Origin: Pradoshia eiseniae
Lineage (GTDB): Bacteria; Bacillota; Bacilli; Bacillales; Pradoshiaceae
NCBI RefSeq assembly: GCF_002946355.1
Contig: NZ_PKOZ01000001.1
Span: 938,130-1,002,129 of the forward strand
Direction: 5' to 3'
DNA length: 64,000 nucleotides
Each line of letters opens with the position of its first letter. Position 1 is the first letter of the stretch. The position numbers were made by a program, and so were the translations under genes. The notes under the pieces are model-generated. The model did no database searches. It was not told the DNA's origin and saw nothing but the letters and a program-made list of their open reading frames with translations. Below, one piece after another: positions 44,579 through 54,073 of this stretch.

Positions 44579-46452
44579 ATGCGGAAGAGATAGATGAATA
44601 TCTCCATCGTAAAAGGGCTGAATTGGAAAGAAGGCAAGATAAGGATGGAAAATGGAATTTTCCGTTTCAAGGCCCTATCTTGACAGATTGCTTCATGATT
44701 GCCATCATTTGTACCTTAAAGTTAAATGAACCGGATTTGATGGCGAGCTTAGTCAATAGACTATTGCGTACGCAGCAGGAAAATGGATCGTGGAAGCTCT
44801 ATCCAGATGAGTTGGATGGTAATGTATCGGCGACTGTCCAAGCCTATGCCTCCTTGCTAATGTCTGGTGAATTTAATCGTGGAGATGAAGAAATGAAAAG
44901 GGCTGAGCAGTTCATTGAACAGCATGGAGGTCCGAAGAAGGCGCATTTTATGATAAAACTCTTTTTGGCCATCAATGGTATGTATGCCTACCCTTCCTAT
45001 TTCAAATTTCCGACCTCCTACTTTTTGCTGCCTCCAAAGTTCCCGTTCAGCATGTATCATTGCAGCAATTATGCTAGAGTCCACCTAACCCCGATGATTA
45101 TTTGCATGAATAAGCGTTTTGCCATGCGGCATGCAGGTGACCAAAGTTATTTTCATAATCAGAAAGGGGGGTGGTTCAGGGAGGAAAGAGGCTTAACGGA
45201 TTCCCTGATTCAACAGATAAAGACCCTTCATTTAAATCCCTTGCATTACCGGAAAATGGGCTATCAAGCAGCAGAAAAGCTGATGGTTGACCGCATCGAG
45301 GAGAACGGAACATTATACAGCTATGCCTCCGCAACATTTTATATGATTTATGGATTACTGGCATGTGGATATCCGAAAGATCATCCCATCCTGCTGAAAG
45401 CATTTGATGGGCTAAAAAGCTATGCCGTTCAAACCTCGTCTGGCCTTCATATTCAAAATTCCCCCTCAGAGGTTTGGGACACGGCTCTGTTGTCCTATGC
45501 CTTGCAAACAGCTGGTTCAAATATGGATGATTCCTTGGTAAAGAAGAGTGTTGGGTATCTTATGCGGAAACAGCAAACGAAAAGGGGCGATTGGTCAGTC
45601 AATGCTCCAAATGCTGCTGCAGGGGGATGGGGATTTTCAGATAGCAATCATTTCAATCCGGATAATGATGATACCTCGGCGGCTCTAAGGGCGCTGACAA
45701 AAAGCAAGGAACTAGGCGGCCCATATCGGAAAGCCTGGAGTAAGGGAACAGCCTATTTAAAGCAGATGCAAAATAATGATGGCGGATTCGGAGCCTTTGA
45801 GAAGGATGCCTATAACTATCTCTTTGCCCACCTGCCAATTGAAAACGCGGCCGATGCCCTTATTGATGATTCAACTGCTGATCTGACTGGAAGAGTCATA
45901 GAGTTTCTCGGGAATTATGCCGATCAAACTCATAAAAATGAGAATGTAAAAGCAGCGGTAAATTGGCTTTTCCGCCATCAGGAGCTAAATGGCAGCTGGT
46001 ACGGCAAATGGGGTGTCTGTTATATTTATGGGACTTGGGCAGCTGTGACTGGATTATGTGCAGCAGGCATTAGTCCGAAGCACCCAGCCATTCAAAAAGC
46101 GCTCGACTGGCTAGAGTCCATTCAGTTAAACGATGGCGGCTTTGGTGAATCATGCATAAGCGCAGAAAAAAAGAAGTATGTGCAGCTGGAATTTTCTACA
46201 CCTTCTCAAACAGCCTGGGCGCTTGACGTCTTTATTGCCGGAGGAAGAGGAAAAACAGCCGCCGCTGCAAAAGCAGCTCGTTTCCTGCTGGATGAGACTA
46301 ACCATCATGAAGGAGCCGCGCAATATCCAACAGGAATCGGCTTGCCTGGAGGTTTTTATATCATCTATGAAAGCTACAATTATATTTTTCCGATTATTGC
46401 TCTTTCCCGTTATGGGAAGCTGATAGGAAAAGGACATAAAGACATTAGATGA
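44575..46452 (+). CDS. sqhC: Squalene-hopene/sporulenol-type terpene cyclase
   Basis: 625 residues (B. subtilis SqhC about 632). GTG 44575 with GGAGGGG 8 bases upstream. The catalytic DxDD is DNDD near residue 361 (FNPDNDDTSAALRAL). QW repeats stabilising the double alpha-barrel are QQENGSW (near 68), QNNDGGFGAF (near 400), QELNGSWYGKWG (near 470) and QLNDGGFGE (near 518). GVCYIYGTWAAV is the conserved C-terminal pocket segment. In spore-formers this enzyme cyclises tetraprenyl-beta-curcumene to sporulenol in the spore envelope; squalene cyclisation is the alternative. Coupled to the pseudoenzyme gene upstream. Confidence 0.92.
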   Translation: MNAEEIDEYLHRKRAELERRQDKDGKWNFPFQGPILTDCFMIAIICTLKLNEPDLMASLVNRLLRTQQENGSWKLYPDELDGNVSATVQAYASLLMSGEFNRGDEEMKRAEQFIEQHGGPKKAHFMIKLFLAINGMYAYPSYFKFPTSYFLLPPKFPFSMYHCSNYARVHLTPMIICMNKRFAMRHAGDQSYFHNQKGGWFREERGLTDSLIQQIKTLHLNPLHYRKMGYQAAEKLMVDRIEENGTLYSYASATFYMIYGLLACGYPKDHPILLKAFDGLKSYAVQTSSGLHIQNSPSEVWDTALLSYALQTAGSNMDDSLVKKSVGYLMRKQQTKRGDWSVNAPNAAAGGWGFSDSNHFNPDNDDTSAALRALTKSKELGGPYRKAWSKGTAYLKQMQNNDGGFGAFEKDAYNYLFAHLPIENAADALIDDSTADLTGRVIEFLGNYADQTHKNENVKAAVNWLFRHQELNGSWYGKWGVCYIYGTWAAVTGLCAAGISPKHPAIQKALDWLESIQLNDGGFGESCISAEKKKYVQLEFSTPSQTAWALDVFIAGGRGKTAAAAKAARFLLDETNHHEGAAQYPTGIGLPGGFYIIYESYNYIFPIIALSRYGKLIGKGHKDIR

Positions 46453-46512
46453 GCATGTACCCGCTCAATTATGGTACGATAAGGTTAAATTTTTTAGTGA
46501 TTGGGTGGATTT

Positions 46513-47328
46513 ATGAACAAAAAGATAGGATTTATCGGCTGCGGAAACATGGGGCAAGCAATGCTTGGAGCCCTGGTAAATAGTGAACAGATAGATGCGG
46601 AGTCCATCATGGCCTCGGTTCGAACGGAATCATCACTGCGTGAATTAAGAAAAAAATGGCCTATCCGAGTAACCTTGAATAATCTGGAGGTCGTCGAGAA
46701 TTCAGATATTATCATTCTTGCGGTCAATCCAGCACAATATGAGAGCATCATCAAGGAAATAAGAGAAGTCATTACATCTGACCAAATCATTGTTTCCATC
46801 GCTGCCGGAATTAATATGGAACAAATGGATGATTGGTTCGGAAAGTCATCTAAAATTATCAAAACCATGCCAAACACTCCAGTTCTCGTACAGGAGGGCA
46901 TGACGGCAATCTGTACGAATGAGCATGTGCTTGAATCTGAATTAGAAATGATGACTGCTTATTTCCGTTTGTTCGGAGAGGTAGAGGTAATGGAAGAAAA
47001 GCAGTTTGACGCTTTTATCGCCCTATGCGGTTCATCTCCTGCCTATATTTTCATGATGATCGAAGCAATGGCGGATGGAGCCGTCAAATTGGGGATTCCA
47101 AGAAAACAGGCTATTAGAATGGCCGAACAAACCATTCTTGGCTCAGCCAAACTCGCACTAGATACTGGTATCCATCCGGCTGAATTAAAAGATATGGTAT
47201 GCTCACCAGGCGGCGCCACCATTGCTGCAGTGGCAGAGCTTGAAAAACACGGTTTCCGCTCAGCCGTAATCCATGCAATGGAATCATGTGCTGGACATTC
47301 AAAGAAAATGAATGAAGAGATGGAATAA
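46513..47328 (+). CDS. proC: Pyrroline-5-carboxylate reductase
   Basis: 271 residues from ATG 46513, with GGGTGG (46503-46508) 4 bases upstream; the longer TTG start overlaps the site. Last step of proline synthesis: NAD(P)H reduction of pyrroline-5-carboxylate. FIGCGNMGQAMLGALV is the Rossmann motif, AVNPAQYESII and MPNTPVLVQEGMTAI are family signatures, and ELKDMVCSPGGATIAAVAEL is the C-terminal P5CR motif. Separate from proBA and without a T-box, so probably regulated differently. Followed by an excellent terminator. Confidence 0.95.
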   Translation: MNKKIGFIGCGNMGQAMLGALVNSEQIDAESIMASVRTESSLRELRKKWPIRVTLNNLEVVENSDIIILAVNPAQYESIIKEIREVITSDQIIVSIAAGINMEQMDDWFGKSSKIIKTMPNTPVLVQEGMTAICTNEHVLESELEMMTAYFRLFGEVEVMEEKQFDAFIALCGSSPAYIFMMIEAMADGAVKLGIPRKQAIRMAEQTILGSAKLALDTGIHPAELKDMVCSPGGATIAAVAELEKHGFRSAVIHAMESCAGHSKKMNEEME

Positions 47329-47348
47329 AGAGATAACCTGGAATCAAA

Positions 47349-47392
47349 CTGACAGAAACATTGTTTATGCAATGTTTCTGTCAGTTTTTTTG
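47349..47392 (+). terminator. Terminator of proC
   Basis: CTGACAGAAACATTG and CAATGTTTCTGTCAG form a perfect 15-bp stem with a 6-base loop and a T7 tail. Confidence 0.95.
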
Positions 47393-47437
47393 TTTGGGCT
47401 CATGGTGGATTAAACGATGCGGCAATCTTAACCTTTG

Positions 47438-47795
47438 CAACAGGCAGGAAGGGTGGGAGAAGGGTGTCCGAAAGGTGGGAAAAGCCAGGCAATGCCCACC
47501 TTTTTCCCAGGCAACAGGCAGGAAGGGTGGGAAAAGGGTGTCCGAAAGGTGGGAAAAGCCAGGCAATGCCCACCCTTTGCCCAGGCAACAGGTATGAAAG
47601 GTGGGGAAAGGGTGTCCGAAAGGTGGGAGAAGCCAGGCAATGCCCACCCTTTGCCCAGACTACAGGTAGGAAGGGTGGGAATAGGGTGTCCGAAAAGTGG
47701 GAGAAGCCAGGCAATGCCCACCCTTTGCCCAGACAACAGGTAGGATGAGTGGGAATAGGATGGTCAAAAGGCGGGGAAAGTATCAGAAAAGCCAA
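47438..47795. repeat. Tandem repeat array B: four 74-bp units plus a partial fifth
   Basis: Units start at 47438, 47512, 47586, 47660 and 47734, an exact 74-base period, with a decaying fifth copy. Each unit has CAACAGG(C/T)A(G/T)GAAGGGTGGG, then GGTGTCCGAAAGGTGGG, GCCAGGCAATGCCCACC and TTTGCCCAGG. CCCACCCT of one unit faces AGGGTGGG of the next, giving hairpins. The central sequence CCCACCCTnTGCCCAGGCAAC is shared with array A although the unit length differs. As 74 is not a multiple of 3, frames shift between units, which argues against coding. Located between the proC terminator and the gene at 48023. Confidence 0.93.
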
Positions 47796-48022
47796 ACAAC
47801 AAACAAAAAAATGACAAAGGAATTAAGCAAGATAGAGAAAATCCGCCCTTTTCCGTCAGAAAATATCAAATAACAAAAATATCAAAATAATAAAGATGAA
47901 ATATGTCAAAAAAACCCGATAACTTTCATTCATCCGCCAGGTTTAACAGCAACAACCTCCAAGATTTTCATCCGGGCTATGGTACGCTTATCCATATTTA
48001 TGGCTATTAGGGAGGAATGCAC
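47796..48022. other. AT-rich leader region upstream of the 48023 gene
   Basis: A-rich sequence with several AAAATATCAAA-like words; no gene or clear hairpin. The promoter of the following gene should lie here, but no good -35/-10 pair stood out. Confidence 0.4.
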
Positions 48023-49591
48023 ATGGATGGTGAACGGTTATTGAGCAACCTGCTTTCATTAAAAGGGAGAGAGCTCCGTATTATTTACTCATTTCTAGCA
48101 AAAACGTCATTATCCCATTTATTGTCTACGTTATCAAAATCCATACTCTCTAAAGAGGATGGCTCTTATTTGACCGAACAAGTAAAGTCAAAAGCTGCCG
48201 CATTAGACAATCGGAAAGATGAAGAAGTGCAGCTTGATCTATTGCAAGAGCTATGCCAAGTAATGGGCAGAGATCATTTGTATATAAAAAACATAGAGCA
48301 TCTACAGGAAGTATGTGAGGAATTGGTATTGGATGTACACATGCAATTAGTGAAACAAGATAAGCTCTATGCAGCATTTGTCAAAAATGCGAAGGATGAG
48401 TCTAATCTTAACCAAATGCTCCAGTATCAGATGAATCGCTTGATAACTGAAATGGATCTTTATGTGAAGGAGGAGCCGAGGAATAGGCAGGCGACCTATT
48501 TTACGTTACTCTATTCAAGCCTGCACTCCTTATCTATTCATCAGCGAGATAAGCTGAAAAGCAGCTTGAGGTTAAAGGAGGCTTCTCCTGAAAGCGTGCT
48601 GCCGAAGCTGATAGAAAAAGGTACAAAAGGGAGTGTGGAGCTGCTGCTGCCAATTGCAGGACCAATGATTTTCGAGGCTATACCTTCCATGGTGTATTTT
48701 CTATCGAAAAAGCAGGAAGAGGCATCCGCCAATCGGACGGAGGTGCCTGATCCTTATCCTGATTTTCTTTTGTCATCTCTTTTGATCAATCCCTTAATTC
48801 TGAATGGAAGAGCCTTGCTCGTCAATTATCATCATCATTCAATCAAGAAGAGACTAATGCCATTTTTTCTTTTGCAGATTTCCTATCCTTACCTGGCGGG
48901 TATCCAGGAAACGGCTGATGGCGAAAGGCTGATTGATTTATGGAAGAATCGCTATACAGCCTATAAGGATTTGCATCTCGATTCAAATCTGCTGGAGATG
49001 AAGCATATTGAAACAAGCTATTCTATGCAGAAAGCCGAGAAGAAATTAACGGAGATTGAGAAAAGAATCCAACTGGAAAACCAGATGATTCTTGAGGAGA
49101 AGGAGGAAATCAAGACAGCGTTAATGTATATTGACACGCAGGCTCTCAATATATCAGACCATTTCAATGAACTCTCTAAGCAATATGAAAAAAGTCAGAA
49201 GTCCATCTTGGAAATTGAAGCCTTAAAGCGCTCAGATCGATTAGAGACCAGTGTCGTAAAACAGGTTTCAACGAAACTATTAAATATGACTGCCTCACTT
49301 GATGTTCTGTCTGAGAAGAAAAGATGCGATCAATTATTGAATCAAATGGTTGAAGAAATCATTAATTCAGAGAATGATTTTAAGAATGAGGAAAAGAAAA
49401 ACATTAAAAGGTGTTACGCTGCCATAGAGAGACTCACAGAAATGAAGAAGAAAGAATTAATAGAAAAGCAGCGTTATAGAGGAAAGCTGGCAGATATTGA
49501 GAACCAGCAAAAGGGCGTTATGAAAAAGCTGCACACTTTAGAGAAGAAAAATAAAGCCTTTAAGGAATGGATGACTGCAGGAGAAGAGTAA
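48023..49591 (+). CDS. Unknown protein with hydrophobic centre and C-terminal coiled coil
   Basis: 522 residues from ATG 48023; GGGAGG ends 7 bases upstream, whereas ATG 48017 is 1 base from it. Not recognised. Residues 1-200 are helical and charged; about 205-235 (VELLLPIAGPMIFEAIPSMV) and about 250-300 (FLLSSLLINPLILNGRALLV, MPFFLLQISYPYLAG) are hydrophobic but contain polar residues, more like buried helices or membrane association than clean spans. From about 315 to the end the protein is coiled coil (AEKKLTEIEKRIQLENQ and onward), very rich in E, K, Q and I. It could be a membrane-associated scaffold. Strong terminator follows. Confidence 0.85.
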   Translation: MDGERLLSNLLSLKGRELRIIYSFLAKTSLSHLLSTLSKSILSKEDGSYLTEQVKSKAAALDNRKDEEVQLDLLQELCQVMGRDHLYIKNIEHLQEVCEELVLDVHMQLVKQDKLYAAFVKNAKDESNLNQMLQYQMNRLITEMDLYVKEEPRNRQATYFTLLYSSLHSLSIHQRDKLKSSLRLKEASPESVLPKLIEKGTKGSVELLLPIAGPMIFEAIPSMVYFLSKKQEEASANRTEVPDPYPDFLLSSLLINPLILNGRALLVNYHHHSIKKRLMPFFLLQISYPYLAGIQETADGERLIDLWKNRYTAYKDLHLDSNLLEMKHIETSYSMQKAEKKLTEIEKRIQLENQMILEEKEEIKTALMYIDTQALNISDHFNELSKQYEKSQKSILEIEALKRSDRLETSVVKQVSTKLLNMTASLDVLSEKKRCDQLLNQMVEEIINSENDFKNEEKKNIKRCYAAIERLTEMKKKELIEKQRYRGKLADIENQQKGVMKKLHTLEKKNKAFKEWMTAGEE

Positions 49592-49593
49592 AG

Positions 49594-49627
49594 AAAAGGC
49601 CCAATCTGATAGGATTAGGCCTTTCTG
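49594..49627. terminator. Bidirectional terminator between convergent genes
   Basis: AAAGGCC and GGCCTTT enclose an imperfect inner stem AATC/GGATT; T-rich on both sides. Serves the 48023 gene (+) and the lrgB-like gene (-). Confidence 0.8.
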
Positions 49628-49634
49628 TCATCTT

Positions 49635-50336
49635 TTAACCGGCGAATGAGTGATACAGCAATAAAATGACAGGACTTAAAAATGATCCTATAACTGCGCT
49701 TAATGTCATCGACACAGAGCTCATTGAAAAAGCTGTCAGACCGAGCTCTGACGTCTTGGATGTACCGATTGCATGGGAGGCACATCCCATCGCAATTCCA
49801 ATGCTGATAGGGCTTGTAACCCTGATAAGCCGCAGGAATTGAGGGCCAAGGACAGCTCCGGTCAACCCGGCAAACATCACAAAGATCGCCGTCATGCTGG
49901 GGATGCCGCCAGCTTGGCTGGAGAGCTCAATCGCAATTGGGGTCGTAAACGATTTTGGCAATATGGAATAGAGGACACGCTCATTAATTCCCGCCGCCAA
50001 AGCGAGCAGTATTCCGCTTGCCATGCCCGCAATAACCCCGCATATGACCCCGCTTAATATCACGTATTTATTATCTGCGAGTATCTTTCTTTGGCTATAT
50101 AGTGGAAAGGCTAATCCGACAATTGCCGGACCCAGCAATTGATTCATCCAATAGCCGCCAATCATATATGTGTCATAAGAAATGCCGAATAAGTTCAGTA
50201 TAACCACAATCAGTATCGTAGATGTCAGGATGGGTGTAAGCAAGGTGAGCGGATAGGATAAATAGAGCTTTTTCATAAAAAGAAAGACGACCACAGTGAA
50301 AATGATAACAATTAGAGCTGTCAGGAATTGATTCAT
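49635..50336 (-). CDS. lrgB: LrgB/CidB-family membrane protein
   Basis: 233 residues, about seven spans. The family motifs LGPAIVGLAFPLY, LPKSFTTPIAIELSSQAGGI and GIAMGCASHAIGTSKTSELG are present. LrgB/CidB proteins work with LrgA/CidA in control of murein hydrolase activity, programmed lysis and, in Bacillus, uptake of fermentation products such as pyruvate (PftAB, formerly YsbAB). The start overlaps the stop of the preceding gene (TAATG). No LytTR or LytS-like two-component regulator is adjacent. Confidence 0.92.
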   Translation of the reverse strand: MNQFLTALIVIIFTVVVFLFMKKLYLSYPLTLLTPILTSTILIVVILNLFGISYDTYMIGGYWMNQLLGPAIVGLAFPLYSQRKILADNKYVILSGVICGVIAGMASGILLALAAGINERVLYSILPKSFTTPIAIELSSQAGGIPSMTAIFVMFAGLTGAVLGPQFLRLIRVTSPISIGIAMGCASHAIGTSKTSELGLTAFSMSSVSMTLSAVIGSFLSPVILLLYHSFAG

Positions 50337-50767
50337 TACTCACCAAGCCTCCTATTCGTAAGGACTCTGGCAGCAAATTGGCTGACGCCTCCGGTAATCG
50401 CTAGCGTCATCAGTGTGCTTATCAAAATGACAAATACAATGATGCCTCCCTCTACAGAAAATAGATTCGCATATTTCATAATCCCTACACATACAGGTAC
50501 AAATAATAGAGGAAGGATTCCTGTCAAGAAGGCGGAGCCCTCATCCACCCATTTTTGAGGAAGGATACGGAATACTAGAAGTAAAAACAAAAGAATCATC
50601 CCAATTACACTGCCTGGAATTAAAAGATTTAGCGTTTCTTGGAGCCATACCCCAATGTAGTAAAAGATAAATAAAAGAGCGGTTTGAATCAAAATCTTGA
50701 ACATTTTCATAGTTTGATTGTTCATTGCGGCTGTTCTAAATGGAATAGGATATCCCCTTATAGTCAT
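50336..50767 (-). CDS. lrgA: LrgA/CidA-family membrane protein
   Basis: Holin-like four-span protein: IGVWLQETLNLLIPGSVIGMILLFLLL, LPQKWVDEGSAFLTGILPLLFVP and the VGIMKY segment are family hallmarks. The start is uncertain. ATG 50767 gives 143 residues but begins with an atypical MTIRGYPIPFRTAA; ATG 50725 (MNNQTMKMFKIL) matches relatives better but lacks a ribosome binding site. Upstream of 50767 the best site is GCAGGTGAC, about 16 bases away. Co-transcribed with and translationally coupled to lrgB. Confidence 0.85.
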   Translation of the reverse strand: MTIRGYPIPFRTAAMNNQTMKMFKILIQTALLFIFYYIGVWLQETLNLLIPGSVIGMILLFLLLVFRILPQKWVDEGSAFLTGILPLLFVPVCVGIMKYANLFSVEGGIIVFVILISTLMTLAITGGVSQFAARVLTNRRLGE

Positions 50768-50995
50768 TGCCAAGAACGGTTGTCACCTGCCTTATATGCT
50801 ATAAATTGATATTACGCCATTGCATAAATATGTCAATTATTTTGTTGGCATAATAGATGCCTTAACAGGATTTTTACTTTATCATGACAATATTTCAATT
50901 TCTAAATATTTCTAATTTTGTAGAGGATATTAAATGACTATGTCGAATTATAAATTCAATATAAATTGAGAAAGTGAAATGGTGGTCAGAAAGAA

Positions 50996-52138
50996 ATGGA
51001 GCCCATATTAGTAAAACACAATGAATATATCGAGCAAGTTGAAAGGTGGATGACTAAGGAAGAGGGAAGGCTGTATGAGGAATGGCTGAATTCCATCAAA
51101 ATGAATGCTGCAGATGAATCAATCGATGAGATGGATAACGCGCGTCACCTCATGTTTAGCCAGATGATTGATACTATCAACGGCAAGCTGTCAGAGACTG
51201 CTGTTAGAGAGATGGCCAAAAAGGTCGCAACTGAACGGATGAACAGGATTAATATTGGTGATGTATTATACAACATCAATCAAGGCAGGCGCGTCATTAC
51301 CAATTTCATCTTGACGCTGGATATACCAGTCGATAACCTTCAACTCGTCATCAATGATGTGAATCGGCAATTTGATATCTTTAGTCACGAGCTTGTTTCT
51401 ACGTATTCTCATCTTGCCAATAAGGTGATTGATGAAAAGAATACTTTCATTAATGAAAATCACAAAGATAAACTGGCGCTGCTTGGTCAAATATCCTCAA
51501 GCTTTGTTCATGAGTTTCGCAATCCGCTGACTGCGGTGATGGGATTCAATAAGATTTTGAAAAAGGAATATCCGGATATGAAATATTTGGACATCATGGA
51601 TTATGAACTAAATCAGCTGAATTTCCGCATCACCCAATTCCTGCATACCTCGAAGGCCGAATTTAATGAGGACTTAATCGTTGATATATCCATTAGGCAA
51701 CTGATTGAAGAAATCAAGCAATTAAGCTATGCCAGCATAGTGGATACAAATGTTAAGGTCAATATTGATGTAGCGGATGATCTTATGATAAAAGCGAGCA
51801 GAAATGGCTTGAAGCAGGTCATTTTAAATGTATTTGTGAATTCAATAGATGCATTGAAGAATGTAGCTTATGAGAGAATCATTAATGTGAAGGCTTTTAT
51901 TAGAAATCACCAGATTATCATAAGTCTTTCCAATAATGGCCCTATGATTGAAAAGGAAAACATTGAATCTATTTTTGAACCGTTTTATACAACCAAGGAA
52001 TTGGGCACAGGGATAGGTCTGTATGTTTGCCGAAAGATTATTGAGAGCTATGACGGCTATTTGGTGTGCACATCCTTACCAGAATGGACCACTTTTTATA
52101 TTCATTTGCCAGATTCCATTATCATTGCGCCTAACTAA
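50996..52138 (+). CDS. Soluble sporulation-type sensor histidine kinase
   Basis: 380 residues without a membrane span. The N-terminal half (about 1-155) is an all-helical sensor resembling the HisK_N (globin-like) domain of Bacillus sporulation kinases. The phosphoacceptor region SFVHEFRNPLTAVMGF is near residues 169-184, followed by the ATPase boxes NVFVNSIDAL (N), EPFYTTKELGTGIGLYVCRKI (F/G). No response regulator adjoins it, as is usual for kinases feeding the Spo0F/Spo0A phosphorelay, so sporulation control is inferred. Weak ribosome binding site (AGAAAG). Own unit between lrgAB and hut. Confidence 0.88.
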   Translation: MEPILVKHNEYIEQVERWMTKEEGRLYEEWLNSIKMNAADESIDEMDNARHLMFSQMIDTINGKLSETAVREMAKKVATERMNRINIGDVLYNINQGRRVITNFILTLDIPVDNLQLVINDVNRQFDIFSHELVSTYSHLANKVIDEKNTFINENHKDKLALLGQISSSFVHEFRNPLTAVMGFNKILKKEYPDMKYLDIMDYELNQLNFRITQFLHTSKAEFNEDLIVDISIRQLIEEIKQLSYASIVDTNVKVNIDVADDLMIKASRNGLKQVILNVFVNSIDALKNVAYERIINVKAFIRNHQIIISLSNNGPMIEKENIESIFEPFYTTKELGTGIGLYVCRKIIESYDGYLVCTSLPEWTTFYIHLPDSIIIAPN

Positions 52139-52387
52139 GCATTGCTTACAGATCGGCTGTATTCAAGGGGATAGACCAATCTCGCATGCATAAAGTTATC
52201 GTTTTTATAACAATACCGATGGTCTTTTCTTTATCTTATTCTGGGAATCCTATCTGACGGATAAGAGTGCTCTCTTTCATCTTTCTCTAAGATTTAAATG
52301 ATGGAAATGTATTTTTGTAGGACTTGAATATAGATAGTTAATGAGAGAACTATTAATAGAGATTATGAAAAATGACTAGGAGGCAGA

Positions 52388-54073
52388 GTGAAATTGATCA
52401 AGCATATAAATCTTTATGAGCATTATAGCGGTCCTGAGCTGCATACGAAAGGCTGGCAGCAGGAGGCTGCTATTCGCATGCTTTTAAATAATTTGCATGA
52501 AGATGTTGCTGAGAATCCCACTAATCTGATTGTATATGGAGGTACCGGGAAGGCAGCGAGAAACTGGCATGCTTTTGAGGCAATTATTAAGTCCCTCGAA
52601 TCTCTTGATAATGACGAGACTTTATTGATTCAGTCCGGAAAGCCGGTCGCTGTATTTCGCACTCATGAGCATGCTCCTCGTGTGCTGCTCGCTAATTCAA
52701 ATCTTGTTCCTGCTTATGCGAGCTGGGATGTCTTCCGTGAGCTAGATCGGAAGGGTCTCATGATGTACGGACAGATGACGGCAGGCAGTTGGATATACAT
52801 AGGTTCCCAAGGAATCGTTCAAGGCACATATGAGACATTCGCTGAATGCGCCAGACAGCATTTTGGCGGAACACTTGCCGGCACTATTACGGTAACAGCT
52901 GGTCTTGGCGGTATGGGAGGAGCTCAGCCGTTGGCCGTCACGATGAATGGCGGAGTTTGCATAGCCATAGAGACCGATGAAAAACGGATTGACCGCAGAA
53001 TTGAGACAAAATACGCTGATAAGAAAACATTTTCTCTAGATGAAGCGATAAGGATGGCTAAAAAGGCAAAGCAGGATAAAGTGCCTCTTTCCATCGGTCT
53101 TTACGGAAATGCGGCAGACATTCTGCCAGAGATGGTCAAACGCGGATTTATTCCTGATGTCATTACGGATCAAACCTCGGCACATGACCCTTTATATGGG
53201 TATATCCCAAGCGGGATGACGTTAGAGGGAGCTGCCCAGCTTAGAAGGGACAATCCGAAAGAATATCAGAATCGCTCTACCGCCTCTATGGCGGTTCATG
53301 TAAAGGCTATGCTCTCTATGAAAGAAAAGGGGGCAGTTGCCTTTGATTACGGGAACAATATCCGCCAGGCTGCCAAGGATGCCGGAGTTGCAGAGGCTTT
53401 TGACATTCCTGGTTTTGTTCCGGCCTATATCCGTCCGCAATTTTGTGAGGGGAAAGGACCTTTCCGATGGGTTGCCTTATCAGGAGACCCCGAGGATATT
53501 TTTAAAACAGATGAATTGATATTGAGAGAATTTAAAGAGAATGAATCTTTATGCAAATGGATAAGGCTTGCGAGAAAGAATATCAAATTCCAGGGACTGC
53601 CCGCACGGATTGCCTGGCTTGGTTATGGTGAAAGGGCTAGATTCGGCGCACTGATCAATGAAATGGTCGAAAAGGGTGAATTAAAGGCACCTATCGTTAT
53701 TGGACGAGATCATCTGGATGCTGGTTCTGTAGCCTCCCCTAATCGGGAGACAGAAGGGATGAAGGATGGCTCTGATGCAATAGCTGATTGGCCTATTCTA
53801 AATGCCTTGATAAATGCGAGTGGCGGTGCTTCCTGGGTATCTGTTCATCACGGCGGCGGAGTCGGTATGGGCTATTCCATTCATGCGGGAATGGTCATTG
53901 TCGCAGATGGAACAAAGCAGGCGGCTGAAAAGCTTGATCGAGTTCTCACCACAGACCCTGGTCTTGGTGTAGTAAGGCATGCAGACGCAGGTTATGAAAG
54001 CGCTATCAAGACAGCTAAGGATAAAGGCATTCACATGCCAATGCTCGATTCTGGAGCTGAACAGTATGAATAA
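52388..54073 (+). CDS. hutU: Urocanate hydratase
   Basis: 561 residues, normal for urocanase. Converts urocanate to imidazolone propionate using tightly bound NAD. Motifs: [76 protein letters not shown] (active-site Cys) and [18 protein letters not shown] 52388 is 4 bases after AGGAGG; TTG 52394 is an alternative. First visible hut gene; in B. subtilis the order is hutPHUIGM, but here hutH follows hutG and hutP and hutM are not in the window. Confidence 0.95.
   Translation: MKLIKHINLYEHYSGPELHTKGWQQEAAIRMLLNNLHEDVAENPTNLIVYGGTGKAARNWHAFEAIIKSLESLDNDETLLIQSGKPVAVFRTHEHAPRVLLANSNLVPAYASWDVFRELDRKGLMMYGQMTAGSWIYIGSQGIVQGTYETFAECARQHFGGTLAGTITVTAGLGGMGGAQPLAVTMNGGVCIAIETDEKRIDRRIETKYADKKTFSLDEAIRMAKKAKQDKVPLSIGLYGNAADILPEMVKRGFIPDVITDQTSAHDPLYGYIPSGMTLEGAAQLRRDNPKEYQNRSTASMAVHVKAMLSMKEKGAVAFDYGNNIRQAAKDAGVAEAFDIPGFVPAYIRPQFCEGKGPFRWVALSGDPEDIFKTDELILREFKENESLCKWIRLARKNIKFQGLPARIAWLGYGERARFGALINEMVEKGELKAPIVIGRDHLDAGSVASPNRETEGMKDGSDAIADWPILNALINASGGASWVSVHHGGGVGMGYSIHAGMVIVADGTKQAAEKLDRVLTTDPGLGVVRHADAGYESAIKTAKDKGIHMPMLDSGAEQYE

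Noticed and set aside
47361..47795. Overlapping proline/glycine-rich frames in array B on both strands
   Set aside because: The 74-bp unit shifts frame each copy, and open frames exist in nearly every register. No ribosome binding site; best explained as non-coding repeats.
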